8,392 nt of DNA from a bacterium (GCA_018402095.1 JAGYJO010000059.1:1-8392), one strand, 5' to 3'; positions 1 through 6,970 are shown, numbered from the stretch's first letter. The notes: generated by a model not told the origin, from the letters alone. Made by a program: numbers and translations.

Positions 1-19
1 TAGGAAAGAGCGTTTCAAC

Positions 20-1615
20 ATGCAAAAAAAACTCGCACTCACCATTCCACCAAGAAAAAGCTCCTCCTATGACAATTTGATCAGCATGGCAGGTTCCCCA
101 ACGGCCACGACCTTACAATCACCACAATTGGAAGACCCCACGAATAGCCAAAAACAAGACCCATTTCACACCATTCGTGAAATATGGAACGATAATTTGG
201 GGGCACACCAAACACAGCGTCACTTACAAAATGCCTATGACACATTCCCAACACACGTCAGCAGGCTCTCGACAACAGCCACCCAAGGCATGCGGCGGTG
301 GATTTATGCAAAAGCCACCATGCTCTGCGCCATTCACGCTATTGAAACACAACCAAAACAGGTAGAGATACCGTACAAAACGGACAGATTACCCAACAGC
401 CTAGACACAGACCTTTTCTTTGACTTTGACAGTGGGGAACCAGGAAAAGAGACCGTATATACCCACACATTTTCAGGTACAGAAGACAATTCAGCAGAGG
501 GTTCTCTAGATCCCAGCTCAATCCAAAGCATACTCGACACGCTACGCCCGCATATCCAAAAGAAAGAAACGACCGTACACCTGGCGCTCAAAGAGACGAC
601 ACCTTTTTCTCATTCTATTTCGCCAACACCCTCTTTATACCTCAAAACAACACCCAAAATTGGCAACAACAACATCGCGATGTTCATCGCTTATGCCATG
701 GGACTAGATCACATGGTACCGCCAGCAGTCACCGTGGCTGCCCCACAACTCTTTGGTGATCAGCATCTTGGGGCTCAGTTTCATTTACAGGTTCCAGGCA
801 CCCATTTGGATATCACCAAAAACCAAGCCAGCACCGAAGATATGCACAAACTATTGTTACTCAGCATGCTCCTACAAGCCTACGACCTACACGAAGAAAA
901 TCTCGTCATGGGACAAAGCAACTTATTTGACCAATTCTTCCAAAATGAGGCCAGCTCAAAAGATACAGACACAGCCAGAAATGTTCCCGTATGGATAGAC
1001 ACAAAGTGCATTTTACCGGAGGGAAATCAAATTTATCTCTACCCTGATGGCAGCAAAACAACACCTATGCTGGGGTACAACGCATCCCCGATGTTTTCCA
1101 GTGCAGCAACAGAACCCTTTTCAGAATCCACAAAAGAATGGTTTCTCAGAATCGGCAGAGACCTCCCTGAGATTTTGCATGGCGTCAATTTAGACGAATC
1201 CAAAAAGAATGCTATTCTTAAAAATCTCCATACGCTATTGTTGCCTATTCGCAGCGATTCTGAACCATTGTCCCCAAGCCAGTTATTGCACCACAGGATG
1301 CCAGGCGTCGGGGAGATCGTACAAATCATTCACACAGAAAAAGCCCAAGCCTCTGGGTTTGCCTATTGCAACGTTAGTATTGGAAGTATTCTCCTCAATA
1401 TGCAAAAACGACTTTCACAGCCTCCCGAAAAAATAGCGACTATTGCAGCACAACTCATTCAACCGACGTCACCCGCAGAAACACGCAAAATGACAGACGC
1501 CATTACCGAACTACTACAGAAGGTATCCCAAAAAAAAGAAACGAGCACCTCAACACAAATCAACACGCTATTCCGTACGCATCTCCAAAACCAGAAAGCG
1601 CACAGTCACTCATGA
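20..1615 (+). CDS. Uncharacterised 531-aa protein with kinase-like motif series
   Basis: I do not recognise this protein as a named family. It is soluble: there is no signal peptide and no clear membrane span, and it is rich in Thr, Ser, Gln and Pro. The N-terminal ~45 residues and C-terminal ~50 residues look disordered. The middle shows a motif order like that of atypical (lipid-kinase, HipA or LanM-dehydratase) kinase folds. A strand ends in a lysine (SLYLK, K209). It is followed by 'MFIAYAMGLDHMVPP' (221-235), similar to the helix and 'lGl..vPpt' segment of such kinases. Next come 'GAQFHLQVPG' (251-260), a catalytic-loop-like 'DLHEEN' (D289, H291, N294) and a metal-binding-like 'VWIDT' (D327). 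The 38-residue gap between the two aspartates contains a polar insert. The start is supported by AGGAAAGAG at 2-10, nine bases before the ATG. The gene ends 89 bases before the transferase gene. That it is a gene is fairly sure; the kinase fold is inference and the substrate is unknown. Confidence 0.85.
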   Translation: MQKKLALTIPPRKSSSYDNLISMAGSPTATTLQSPQLEDPTNSQKQDPFHTIREIWNDNLGAHQTQRHLQNAYDTFPTHVSRLSTTATQGMRRWIYAKATMLCAIHAIETQPKQVEIPYKTDRLPNSLDTDLFFDFDSGEPGKETVYTHTFSGTEDNSAEGSLDPSSIQSILDTLRPHIQKKETTVHLALKETTPFSHSISPTPSLYLKTTPKIGNNNIAMFIAYAMGLDHMVPPAVTVAAPQLFGDQHLGAQFHLQVPGTHLDITKNQASTEDMHKLLLLSMLLQAYDLHEENLVMGQSNLFDQFFQNEASSKDTDTARNVPVWIDTKCILPEGNQIYLYPDGSKTTPMLGYNASPMFSSAATEPFSESTKEWFLRIGRDLPEILHGVNLDESKKNAILKNLHTLLLPIRSDSEPLSPSQLLHHRMPGVGEIVQIIHTEKAQASGFAYCNVSIGSILLNMQKRLSQPPEKIATIAAQLIQPTSPAETRKMTDAITELLQKVSQKKETSTSTQINTLFRTHLQNQKAHSHS

Positions 1616-1664
1616 CCAAAACATTATTTCAACCATACCAAGTAGTAATTATATCTGCTAAGCT

Positions 1665-1685
1665 GCCCCAAAATGGGCTATTTTT
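1665..1685 (+). terminator. Weak candidate terminator hairpin after the first gene
   Basis: A short GC stem (GCCC 1665-1668 with GGGC 1675-1678, loop CAAAAT) is followed by TATTTTT. Four base pairs is thin, and the gap is only 89 bases, so transcription may continue into the transferase gene. No convincing promoter was seen in this gap. Confidence 0.3.
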
Positions 1686-1704
1686 CATATAGGATGTTGT
1701 TTCT

Positions 1705-2733
1705 ATGAGTATTGTTCTCGCCTTTTTGATTTCCTGTATCGTGACGCTTAGCGTGACACCTTGGATACGAAAACTCGCTATTCAAACACAGTTTCTGGAC
1801 ATTCCCGATGCCCGCAAAGCCCACGCCCATCCTATCCCATTTTTAGGCGGTCTTGCTGTTTTCATTGGTATCGCATGTGGTTTCATTTTTTTGGGTAGCG
1901 TCAGTCGCCACTTTCTGATCATTGGGGGTGGTGCCATTGCCACGTTGTTATTGGGATTATGGGATGACAAAGTTCGTGCCTCCGCTGGCAGCAAATTGGT
2001 AGGACAAGTAGCCATCGCATGCTTGACCTATTTTGCAGGGCTTTCTATTTCCTTTATCACAGACCCCTTCAGTGGTGGGATCATCTATTTGGGATGGCTG
2101 TCTTTTCCACTAACCATTCTTTGGATCGTCAGCATGATGAATACCGTCAACCTCATTGATGGTATGGATGGCTTGGCTTCCGGCGTCAGTGCCATCTGTG
2201 CCTTCATGCTCACCCTCGTCGCCATCGCATTGGGCCAATATCCCGTTGCTATTCTGAGCGCCTCGATACTCGGCGCCACCTTGGGGTTTCTTCGTTACAA
2301 TTTTGCACCTGCACAAATTTTTCTAGGTGACTCGGGGTCTCTTTTATTGGGCTATTTATTGGCCACAGTATCCATCATTGGGGTACTCAAAAGCACACTG
2401 TCATTGGCTATGATGCTGCCCATCCTCATGTTGGCTGTTCCTATTTTTGATACTGTCGACGCCATTTTACGTCGGATACGTCGTGGACAGCCCATCTACA
2501 TGGCCGACCGTGACCACATTCACCACCGATTGCTTCGTATGGGTTTTTCCCAAAAACAAGTGGTTCTCATTCTCTATGCATTGACCTTTATCTTTGGCAC
2601 CACCGCACTGACACTGGGATGGATCAACCACATCTCGGCCCTTATCGCATGTGTTGCCGTATTTATCATTACCCGTATGCTCATTGCACGGTGGGGAAAA
2701 GTGTCACCTCTTTTCCTACGTTTGTTTCGCTAA
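1705..2733 (+). CDS. wecA: Undecaprenyl-phosphate GlcNAc-1-phosphate transferase (WecA/TagO family)
   Basis: This is an integral membrane enzyme of glycosyltransferase family 4 (MraY/WecA superfamily). It moves a sugar-1-phosphate, usually GlcNAc-1-P, from a UDP-sugar to undecaprenyl phosphate on the cytoplasmic face, the first step of O-antigen, enterobacterial common antigen, teichoic acid or capsule assembly. Family signatures appear in order: DIPDARKAH then P.P.LGG (32-49), the Asp pair in GLWDDK (D87, D88), NLIDGMDGLASG (149-160), FLGDSGS (206-212), PIFDT (246-250) and the HIHHRLL motif (271-277). HIHH favours the WecA/TagO branch over MraY. About ten to eleven hydrophobic segments span the 342 residues, a normal full length. 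AGGA at 1691-1694, ten bases upstream, is a modest ribosome site. The stop codon overlaps the next start. The exact sugar and the polymer made cannot be read from the window because no other glycan genes are present, so the symbol marks the family rather than a proven role. Confidence 0.9.
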   Translation: MSIVLAFLISCIVTLSVTPWIRKLAIQTQFLDIPDARKAHAHPIPFLGGLAVFIGIACGFIFLGSVSRHFLIIGGGAIATLLLGLWDDKVRASAGSKLVGQVAIACLTYFAGLSISFITDPFSGGIIYLGWLSFPLTILWIVSMMNTVNLIDGMDGLASGVSAICAFMLTLVAIALGQYPVAILSASILGATLGFLRYNFAPAQIFLGDSGSLLLGYLLATVSIIGVLKSTLSLAMMLPILMLAVPIFDTVDAILRRIRRGQPIYMADRDHIHHRLLRMGFSQKQVVLILYALTFIFGTTALTLGWINHISALIACVAVFIITRMLIARWGKVSPLFLRLFR

Positions 2734-3674
2734 TGACGCCATCGCCCCCAAAAGGCCAACACCACAATGCGAAGGTCTACCATGTCACCGGCAAAAAAGC
2801 AGATACCGCTTACCGTATCTTGCAACATGCCTTACCCGAACATGTCGGTGACAGTGCTATTTTGTTCAAGATTGGCGCCGTATGGCTAAACAATCAGCGG
2901 TTTCACAACCCAGACGAAAAGCTACCTGCGGGTACCACCTTTCGTGTTTATGTGAGCACCCAGCGACATGAAACCGCGCTCTTATTACCATCGCAAATTA
3001 TTGCCGAAGCCAAAGACTGGATCATCGTCGATAAACCCGCAGGGATCTCCAGCGTACCAGACCGATCTCACCTCTATTGCAACATGACATCTGCCGTGAC
3101 CGATTATTTTCGCAGCAACAATTTACGATACACCGCCAATGCCATTACCCGGCTAGACTTGATGACATCAGGACTTATGCTCTATGCGAAAAACCCCAAC
3201 GCCGAACGGTATTTTGGCAAAGCCATGCTGGCCCATCAGATTCGCAAACAATACACCACACTACTAGAACACAAAGACCCCAGACGCGCAGACACGTTTG
3301 CGCCGCCAGCGTGTTTGCGTATTCGGGACAAACTCTCTTTTGTCGACAAAGCGCGGGTCTCTCCAGACGGTCGCGACTGCCACAGTCTCTTTGTGAAAAA
3401 CAGCGAGATAGACACAAAAACCCGTTACAATGTGATGCTCTTCACAGGACGCCGCCACCAGATTCGGTGTCATGCACGACACTATTTGGCCCCTGTTTTG
3501 GGGGATACGTTTTATGGTGGCAAATCCCATCCAAACACAGGCATTGCACTCTGGGCCGCAGCTTACAACTTTAGGGATTTATCCGGCAAAAAAATTCGGA
3601 TACGGTTACCGGATTTGGATAAGCGTGTTCATGATTTTCTGGTAGAAAATCCGAGTCAGCCAGCACAGACATAG
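2733..3674 (+). CDS. RluA-family RNA pseudouridine synthase
   Basis: The enzyme isomerises uridine to pseudouridine in rRNA or tRNA. Residues ~20-78 resemble a degenerate S4 RNA-binding domain (AYRILQ... IGAVWLNNQ...). The catalytic domain follows: WIIVDKPAGISS (96-107), the active-site loop TRLDLMTSGLML (139-150) with catalytic D142, RKQYTTLL (171-178), and the C-terminal signature FTGRRHQIRCH (237-247) with PVLGDTFYGG (254-263). The family loop is usually HRLD; here Thr replaces the His, but the Arg and Asp remain. I place the start at 2733, giving 313 aa, because ATG overlaps the upstream stop as TAATG. An ATG at 2619 in the same frame would lie deep inside the transferase gene and add 38 unrelated residues. 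No Shine-Dalgarno is visible before 2733, so translation probably depends on coupling. Which RNA position is modified (RluA, RluC, RluD or TruC type) cannot be decided. Confidence 0.92.
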   Translation: MTPSPPKGQHHNAKVYHVTGKKADTAYRILQHALPEHVGDSAILFKIGAVWLNNQRFHNPDEKLPAGTTFRVYVSTQRHETALLLPSQIIAEAKDWIIVDKPAGISSVPDRSHLYCNMTSAVTDYFRSNNLRYTANAITRLDLMTSGLMLYAKNPNAERYFGKAMLAHQIRKQYTTLLEHKDPRRADTFAPPACLRIRDKLSFVDKARVSPDGRDCHSLFVKNSEIDTKTRYNVMLFTGRRHQIRCHARHYLAPVLGDTFYGGKSHPNTGIALWAAAYNFRDLSGKKIRIRLPDLDKRVHDFLVENPSQPAQT

Positions 3675-3694
3675 AAACGATAGCAGGCTTTTTT
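3659..3694 (+). terminator. Possible intrinsic terminator of the wecA-rluA-like operon
   Basis: GCCAGC (3659-3664) pairs with GCAGGC (3683-3688) with one A-A mismatch, and six T follow immediately (3689-3694). The loop is long (18 nt) and the stem begins inside the coding end of the pseudouridine synthase, so the call is tentative. The T-run and position fit an operon end. Confidence 0.35.
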
Positions 3695-3774
3695 GTATTC
3701 AAAAACACAATTTTGTTACATCTCTCAGGCATACTAAAAACACAAAAACAAAAACAATAATGTCAAAAAAGGAC
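3695..3774. other. AT-rich intergenic segment without a gene
   Basis: This is the first part of the gene-free stretch 3675-4034. It is low-complexity, with AAAAACA-type runs around 3736-3758, and sits directly upstream of the small RNA promoter, where it could act as an UP-element-like region. I see no coding frame or tRNA. A CTCTCAGGCA word at 3722-3731 resembles part of a glycine riboswitch, but the rest of the aptamer is absent. Confidence 0.4.
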
Positions 3775-3804
3775 TTGCATTTTTTCTGAAAAAAGTATGA
3801 TAAT
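3775..3804 (+). promoter_or_regulatory. Sigma70-like promoter of the small RNA
   Basis: TTGCAT (3775-3780) as -35 and GATAAT (3799-3804) as -10 are 18 bases apart; TATGAT at 3796-3801 is an alternative -10 with a 15-base spacer. The predicted start falls at about 3806-3811, just where the RNA's closing stem begins. The spacer contains a perfect palindrome, TTTTTTC-T-GAAAAAA (3780-3794), which could bend the DNA or bind a regulator. Confidence 0.6.
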
Positions 3805-3806
3805 AG

Positions 3807-3941
3807 GGACCGAGCATTGTCCCCAATGCTCAACCGCTTCGGACTGAGATACGCTAGTCAGAGTTTCCCCCCTTAGCTCAACTAAAACGCCTCGGTCCAC
3901 CCCCTCAAAAATCCCCAATGTGCACACATTGGGGATTTTTT
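3807..3941 (+). ncRNA. Candidate structured small RNA or leader RNA, family unknown
   Basis: A compact non-coding transcription unit lies between a promoter and a strong terminator. The ends of its body close on each other through a perfect 8-bp stem, GGACCGAG (3807-3814) with CTCGGTCC (3891-3898). Inside are a hairpin CATTG-TCCC-CAATG (3815-3828), which could extend to GAGCATTG/CAATGCTC by borrowing three bases of the closing stem; a mini-hairpin CCG-CTT-CGG (3834-3842); a hairpin CTGA/TCAG (3844-3861); and TTAG-CTCAA-CTAA (3873-3885). C-rich segments lie in the first loop, at 3867-3872 and at 3900-3904. There is no open frame of note. I do not recognise it as 6S, SRP, tmRNA, RNase P, or a glycine, TPP or SAM riboswitch. 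It lies upstream of gcvP in the same direction, so it may be a cis-acting leader, but its own terminator and the separate gcvP leader also fit a free small RNA. Confidence 0.6.
3907..3941 (+). terminator. Strong intrinsic terminator of the small RNA
   Basis: AAAAATCCCCAATGTG (3907-3922) is perfectly complementary to CACATTGGGGATTTTT (3925-3940), with a tight centre that opens to a GCAC tetraloop. A T-run (3936-3941) completes a textbook rho-independent terminator. Its 5' arm repeats TCCCCAATG (3912-3920), already present at 3820-3828 in the RNA body. Confidence 0.85.
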
Positions 3942-3952
3942 CTTTCTACCCC

Positions 3953-3970
3953 CTTGGCCTTTTTGCCAAG
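3953..3970. repeat. Small inverted repeat in the gcvP upstream region
   Basis: CTTGGC (3953-3958) and GCCAAG (3965-3970) form a 6-bp dyad around CTTTTT. No T-run follows on the plus strand. It could be a minor hairpin on read-through RNA or an operator near gcvP; significance is uncertain. Confidence 0.3.
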
Positions 3971-3977
3971 CCTCTGG

Positions 3978-4006
3978 TTCCCAAAAAAAGCGCCTTAACG
4001 TACAAT
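3978..4006 (+). promoter_or_regulatory. Possible gcvP promoter
   Basis: TACAAT (4001-4006) is a good -10 box. The best -35 at 17-base spacing is only TTCCCA (3978-3983), so the promoter is weak or activator-dependent. It would give a leader of roughly 20 bases containing AAGGAG (4023-4028), six bases before the gcvP ATG. An own promoter is needed if the upstream terminator is efficient. Confidence 0.35.
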
Positions 4007-4034
4007 ATGGCTACTACGTTTTAAGGAGTAACTC

Positions 4035-6926
4035 ATGACCTATTCTAGCTTTACCAAACGCCATATCGGCATTCGTGAAACCGAGCTCCCAGAACTCCTT
4101 CAGACTGTCAAAGCACCGGATCTGGACACACTCATTAAAGAGACCATTCCAGAAGACATTCGCCGAGACACCCCCCTACATGTCGGGAACGCCATGACAG
4201 AAACAGAAGCACTTACACATGCACAGGCTCTCTCGCAAAAAAACCAAAATTTCAAATCTTATATTGGTCTGGGTTACCACGACTGTATTACCCCTCCAGT
4301 GATTCTCCGAAATGTTTTCGAAAACCCCGCTTGGTATACCGCATACACGCCCTACCAAGCTGAAATAGCCCAAGGTCGCCTCGAAACATTGCTCACATTT
4401 CAAACCATGATTTGCGACCTGACAGGCATGGACATTGCCAACGCCTCTCTCTTGGATGAGTCCACCGCCGCGGCAGAAGCGATGCTACTCCTCTATAGAG
4501 CACGCTCAAGAGAAGAGTCTGCTCGCCAAACATTTTTGGTAGATCCAGATATATTTCCACAAACACTGTCTGTCTTAAAATTACGTGCAAAAGCATTGGA
4601 AATAGACCTTCTCGTTGCACCCATTTCAGACGAAACCTTGTCACAACCCACTATCTTTGGCTGTTTTCTACAATACCCCAGCATGTCTGGCGTCATCCAA
4701 AACCTACCCACACTGACCGCAACAGCACAAAAACATGGCGTACGCACAGCAGTCGCTACAGACCTACTCGCGCTCACTCTGATCAAAAATCCAGGCAAAA
4801 GCGGCGTGGATGTTGTCTTGGGATCGTCCCAACGCTTCGGGGTACCTATGGGATTTGGCGGACCCCATGCTGCCTTTTTCGCGACACGTGATGAGTTTAA
4901 ACGTCTGATGCCTGGCCGTATCATCGGCCTATCAAAAGACCGCCTGGGCAACGATGCTTACCGCATGGCCCTACAAACCCGCGAACAACATATCCGTAGG
5001 GACAAGGCGACATCCAATATCTGCACCGCACAAGCCTTGCTCGCGATGATGGCCACCTTTTACGCCACCTACCACGGACCTGAAGGGCTCAAAGAAATCG
5101 CAGAAACGGTGCACAAAAAAACAGCCGTTGCAGCCCATTATTTGGTACAACTTGGTTATGCTATTTTGAATCCACATTTTTTTGACACCTTACATATTGG
5201 ATTGCAAATACCGGCTGAAACACTGCAAAAAACCTGTCAGAAGCACCATATCAATATTCATATTTTGAACGAAAAAGAAGCACTTATTTCACTCAATGAA
5301 GCAACAAGCAACACAGACCTTAGCCAGTTGCTCTCAGCATGTGCAGAAGCCGCTGGACGTGTTTTCTTGGCGCCAGATCCAAGTCAAATTGCATCCGCTG
5401 TACCCTCAGCCATTCCAGATTTTGCACAAAGGAAAACACCCTTTTTGACGCATCCGACATTCAATAGTTACCACTCCGAAACAGACATGATGCGCTATCT
5501 GAAGCACTTGGAAGCCAAAGATTTATCATTGGTTCATTCCATGATCGCATTGGGATCTTGCACGATGAAGCTCAATTCAGCCGCAAGTATGATGCCCGTT
5601 AGCTTGCCAGGATTTGCAGGTTTACACCCCTTTGTTCCCAGTGAGCAAGCCGCCGGTTACCATGAGGTATTCACCTACCTTCGCCATGCATTGGCCGATA
5701 TCACGGAGCTGCACGACACCTCCTTGCAACCCAATTCTGGTGCGCAAGGCGAATACGCAGGGCTCATGGTCATTGGCGCCTACCTCAATAGCATTGGGCA
5801 AGGCCACCGCAATATCGTCCTCATCCCCGCCTCAGCGCATGGGACAAACCCAGCAAGTGCGGCCTTGGCCGGTCTCTCTATTGTCTTGGTCAAATGCGAC
5901 GAAAACGGCAATATCGACCTCGCAGATCTCGAAAAAAAGATCGCAGCCAACAAAGAAACCCTGGCTTGCTTAATGGTCACATACCCTTCCACCCATGGCG
6001 TATTTGAAACCCAAATCCGCAAAATCTGCAGCATGGTTCATGACGCTGGCGGACAAGTCTACATGGACGGTGCAAACATGAACGCACAGGTAGGGCTTAC
6101 CAGTCCTGGACGCATTGGTGCCGATGTCTGCCACCTCAATCTACACAAAACCTTTAGCATTCCACATGGTGGCGGCGGACCTGGCATGGGACCTATTTGT
6201 GTGGCCAAACACTTGGCGCCTTTCCTGCCAGGACACCCTTTGGTCAAAACAGGTGGCGAGCACGCTATAAACCCTGTCTCTGCAGCCCCATGGGGTAGTG
6301 CGAGTATTCTGCTCATTTCCTATATGTACATCCGCATGTTGGGTGGCAAAGGCCTAACAGCGTCCACCAAGACAGCGATTTTATCCGCCAATTACATCAA
6401 AGACAGACTGGCGCCCCACTATGAGATTCTCTATGTTGGCGAACAAAACCGTGTCGCACACGAAGTCATCGTGAATGTACAGGCCTTCAAAAAAACATGC
6501 AAAATCGAAGTCGAAGACATTGCCAAGCGGTTAATGGACTACGGTTTTCATGCACCCACTATTTCGTTTCCTGTTCCAGGAACGATGATGATAGAGCCCA
6601 CCGAGAGTGAATCATTGTCTGAAATCGATCGCTTCTGTGATGCCTTGATTCAAATTCGTTATGAAATCGCCGATATCGAATCAGGACAAGCAGATCCTAT
6701 AGACAACCTACTCAAACAAGCGCCCCATCCGATGCGGGAAGTGGTATCTTCAGAATGGACACACCCCTACTCCAGAGAAGAGGCTGCCCTGCCAGGTCGC
6801 GGCGACAAATTCTGGCCCGCAACCGCCCGCGTAGATGGTGCGTATGGTGACCGCAATCTGATTTGCACATGCGAACCAATTGCGAGCTATGAGACGCAGG
6901 ACGCTGAGCTAACAGCGACGAGATAA
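4035..6926 (+). CDS. gcvP: Glycine dehydrogenase (aminomethyl-transferring), P-protein of the glycine cleavage system
   Basis: This PLP enzyme decarboxylates glycine and passes the aminomethyl group to the lipoyl arm of H-protein (GcvH), feeding one-carbon units to tetrahydrofolate via GcvT. At 963 residues it is the full-length homodimeric type, with N-terminal and C-terminal halves fused in one chain rather than split into GcvPA and GcvPB. The N-half shows RHIG (9-12), SYIGLGYHD (75-83), YTPYQAEIAQGRLE (104-117), SQRFGVPMGFGGPHAAF (265-281) and QTREQHIRRDKATSNIC (314-330). The C-half shows LGSCTMKLN (506-514), SAHGTNPASAA (600-610), THGVFE (653-658) and LNLHKTFSIPHGGGGPGMGP (701-720), where K705 (codon 6147-6149) is the PLP-binding lysine. 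AAGGAG lies six bases before the ATG. It appears complete and intact. gcvT, gcvH and lpd are not in the window. A candidate small RNA ends about 95 bases upstream. Confidence 0.98.
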   Translation: MTYSSFTKRHIGIRETELPELLQTVKAPDLDTLIKETIPEDIRRDTPLHVGNAMTETEALTHAQALSQKNQNFKSYIGLGYHDCITPPVILRNVFENPAWYTAYTPYQAEIAQGRLETLLTFQTMICDLTGMDIANASLLDESTAAAEAMLLLYRARSREESARQTFLVDPDIFPQTLSVLKLRAKALEIDLLVAPISDETLSQPTIFGCFLQYPSMSGVIQNLPTLTATAQKHGVRTAVATDLLALTLIKNPGKSGVDVVLGSSQRFGVPMGFGGPHAAFFATRDEFKRLMPGRIIGLSKDRLGNDAYRMALQTREQHIRRDKATSNICTAQALLAMMATFYATYHGPEGLKEIAETVHKKTAVAAHYLVQLGYAILNPHFFDTLHIGLQIPAETLQKTCQKHHINIHILNEKEALISLNEATSNTDLSQLLSACAEAAGRVFLAPDPSQIASAVPSAIPDFAQRKTPFLTHPTFNSYHSETDMMRYLKHLEAKDLSLVHSMIALGSCTMKLNSAASMMPVSLPGFAGLHPFVPSEQAAGYHEVFTYLRHALADITELHDTSLQPNSGAQGEYAGLMVIGAYLNSIGQGHRNIVLIPASAHGTNPASAALAGLSIVLVKCDENGNIDLADLEKKIAANKETLACLMVTYPSTHGVFETQIRKICSMVHDAGGQVYMDGANMNAQVGLTSPGRIGADVCHLNLHKTFSIPHGGGGPGMGPICVAKHLAPFLPGHPLVKTGGEHAINPVSAAPWGSASILLISYMYIRMLGGKGLTASTKTAILSANYIKDRLAPHYEILYVGEQNRVAHEVIVNVQAFKKTCKIEVEDIAKRLMDYGFHAPTISFPVPGTMMIEPTESESLSEIDRFCDALIQIRYEIADIESGQADPIDNLLKQAPHPMREVVSSEWTHPYSREEAALPGRGDKFWPATARVDGAYGDRNLICTCEPIASYETQDAELTATR

Positions 6927-6934
6927 GTTCATTT

Positions 6935-6970
6935 GAGACCCATTTTCAGATTTATCGAAAAATGGGTCTC
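6935..6970. terminator. Inverted repeat between convergent genes, possible bidirectional transcript end
   Basis: GAGACCCATTTT (6935-6946) is perfectly complementary to AAAATGGGTCTC (6959-6970), with a 12-nt loop. It starts nine bases after the gcvP stop and sits between gcvP and the convergent outer-membrane protein gene. No T-run follows on either strand, so it is not a classical intrinsic terminator; it may stabilise 3' ends or work with Rho. The rest of the gap to 7038 shows nothing. Confidence 0.45.

Noticed and set aside
1627..1654. TTTCAA and TTATAT as a promoter before the wecA-like gene
   Set aside because: Both boxes are poor matches in an AT-rich gap, and the predicted start would fall on the small hairpin.
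2619..2732. Upstream ATG extending the pseudouridine synthase by 38 residues
   Set aside because: The extension lies within the transferase coding end, resembles no RluA N terminus, and the TAATG start at 2733 fits the family length.
3077..3574. 165-codon plus-strand frame inside the pseudouridine synthase gene
   Set aside because: It overlaps the conserved catalytic domain in another frame and has Gln/Arg/His/Cys-rich composition typical of shadow translation.
3722..3773. CTCTCAGGCA followed later by AAAAAAGGAC, words reminiscent of a glycine riboswitch upstream of gcvP
   Set aside because: The paired GGAGAG side and the GCCGAAGG-type core are absent, and the two words are over 30 bases apart instead of nearly adjacent. 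Most likely chance, though the location makes an Rfam scan worthwhile.
3840..3870. GGACTGAGATACG resembling the CUGAGA box of a TPP riboswitch
   Set aside because: The second conserved TPP segment (CUGAUCUGG…GCGUAGGGA type) is missing.
4493..4951. 152-codon open frame on the minus strand opposite gcvP
   Set aside because: It is antisense to strongly conserved GcvP sequence, with no ribosome site and low-complexity Arg/Ser/Pro content; a shadow frame.
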